Shown here: positions 6,940 through 7,739 of the stretch, piece by piece
Numbering within the stretch: position 1 is the first letter of the stretch
Layout: each line of letters starts with the position of its first letter
DNA from: an uncultured Lachnoanaerobaculum sp.
GTDB lineage: Bacteria > Bacillota > Clostridia > Lachnospirales > Lachnospiraceae
NCBI GenBank assembly: GCA_916720285.1
Contig: CAKAQP010000110.1
Coordinates: 1 to 7,739, forward strand
DNA length: 7,739 nt
Direction: 5' to 3'
Notes under the pieces: model-generated
The model's input: only the letters and a program-made list of their open reading frames with translations
The model's database searches: none
Told to the model about the DNA's origin: nothing
Position numbers and translations under genes: made by a program

Positions 6940-7739
6940 CTATCTTTGATTTTTTCTAAGTTCCAAATGTTTTAAACCCCTTATCTCTTCACGATAAAAG
7001 TTTATAAAATCCCACATAATCCCCAGATTATTGTGGCTGCTCCTACCCAAAATTCTAAGCACAAAGCCATATTTTTCCAAAGCGGTAATACCGTAGATCC
7101 CTTCAAACTCTTTGGTATCAAGCGCCTCTTTACTTCTTTTTATCCAATCTGTACAAAAATTTTCGTCAATTATTACAACAGAATTAAAATTGGTGTAGCC
7201 CTCAAAAAGTCCAAGCTCGCTCATATCCTCTTGCCTCGGATCCACTATCAAATAGTCATTGAATACAAGTTCACCATCATATAAAATCTTTGTCTTTAAA
7301 TCCACTTTATTGTACAAAAAAGGTGTATCGCTTTTTGACCAACCTGCAGTCAATCCGTCTGTCAATATAAGGCTTCCTCCCTTTTTTATATCTGCAAATG
7401 TCTTTTGATAATATATGGCATCCTCATATGGAATAACCTCATCAATATAGTACTCAAGGAAGGCGTTTTCTTTTACCATAACCTCATTTAACTGTGACGT
7501 AGTTTTACCGTTTGGGCATTTATATATATAATTTGGTGTCTGAGTGGTCAAGATGGCATGAGCATCTTTTTCAAGCGTTGCAAGATTATAATACTTCTCG
7601 CCCTCTATAAATCCTCCTCCGGTAGCCACCAAAAAGTACAAAGGAGTATTATCTTCAGTTGGAATCTGTGCGGAAATCCTTGAGTTACCGCTTCTATAGC
7701 GATTGGTAAGAACCGTCCTGTCACCGCGCTTTTCAAAGG
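6940..7739 (-). CDS. ureD: Urease accessory protein UreD (UreH), 5'-partial
   Basis: UreD binds apo-urease and, with UreF and UreG, forms the complex that delivers nickel to the active site. The frame is open to the window edge: 265 residues are visible, beginning FEKRGDRTVLTNRYRSGN, which fits the usual UreD opening (a basic RGGRTxL-like strand). A TTG at 7641 would drop this conserved region and is not the start; the true one lies a few codons outside. Visible-numbering landmarks: GGGFIEGEKY (40-49), LTTQTPNYIYK (63-73), FLEYYIDEVIPYEDA (93-107), LTDGLTAGW (125-133) and a DGELVFND strand. UreD proteins are usually about 260-290 residues, so little is missing. It ends with TAG at 6942-6940, and nikM follows. 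The remaining ure genes (ureABC, ureE, ureF, ureG) presumably lie upstream, beyond the right edge. Sequence conservation in UreD is weak overall, but the string of motifs is convincing. Confidence 0.92.
   Translation of the reverse strand, partial: FEKRGDRTVLTNRYRSGNSRISAQIPTEDNTPLYFLVATGGGFIEGEKYYNLATLEKDAHAILTTQTPNYIYKCPNGKTTSQLNEVMVKENAFLEYYIDEVIPYEDAIYYQKTFADIKKGGSLILTDGLTAGWSKSDTPFLYNKVDLKTKILYDGELVFNDYLIVDPRQEDMSELGLFEGYTNFNSVVIIDENFCTDWIKRSKEALDTKEFEGIYGITALEKYGFVLRILGRSSHNNLGIMWDFINFYREEIRGLKHLELRKNQR

Noticed and set aside
7033..7284. 83-codon plus-strand frame
   Set aside because: Antisense to ureD, which has a clear motif series; no promoter or ribosome site was seen for it.

Overview
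The window reads as chromosomal DNA of an AT-rich anaerobic Firmicute, most likely a clostridium (a Lachnospiraceae-type organism is my guess from protein style and codon use; no rRNA or marker gene confirms it). It holds eight protein genes in two converging blocks.

The rightward block (1-4185) starts inside a CstA-family carbon-starvation/pyruvate-type transporter whose N-terminus lies off the window. A strong intrinsic terminator ends it. A two-gene operon follows: a MoxR/NorQ-like AAA+ ATPase and a NorD/CobT-like protein with a C-terminal von Willebrand A (VWA) domain, joined by an ATGA overlap. Such pairs act as ATP-driven chaperones that insert metals into, or activate, a client enzyme. 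No client is visible here.

The leftward block (7739-4433) is the tail of a urease operon. UreD, the urease metallochaperone subunit, runs in from beyond the window edge. Eleven bases later comes a nickel ECF transporter in the order nikM (with a fused NikN-like C-terminal part), nikQ and nikO. The genes are tightly packed, with a 23-base overlap (nikM/nikQ) and an ATGA overlap (nikQ/nikO). The layout makes biological sense: import nickel, then load it into urease. Physical linkage to ureD is the main reason to read the transporter as a nickel rather than a cobalt system.

Between the two blocks (4148-4432) lies a short transcription unit that is easy to miss. It has a near-consensus promoter, an AGGAGG ribosome site and a 39-residue single-pass membrane protein, all on the minus strand. 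It is followed by a 17-bp hairpin flanked by A and T runs that can terminate transcription from both sides. This small gene and the orphan AAA+/VWA pair are the least explained items here. I saw no CRISPR array, tRNA, rRNA, insertion sequence or riboswitch.
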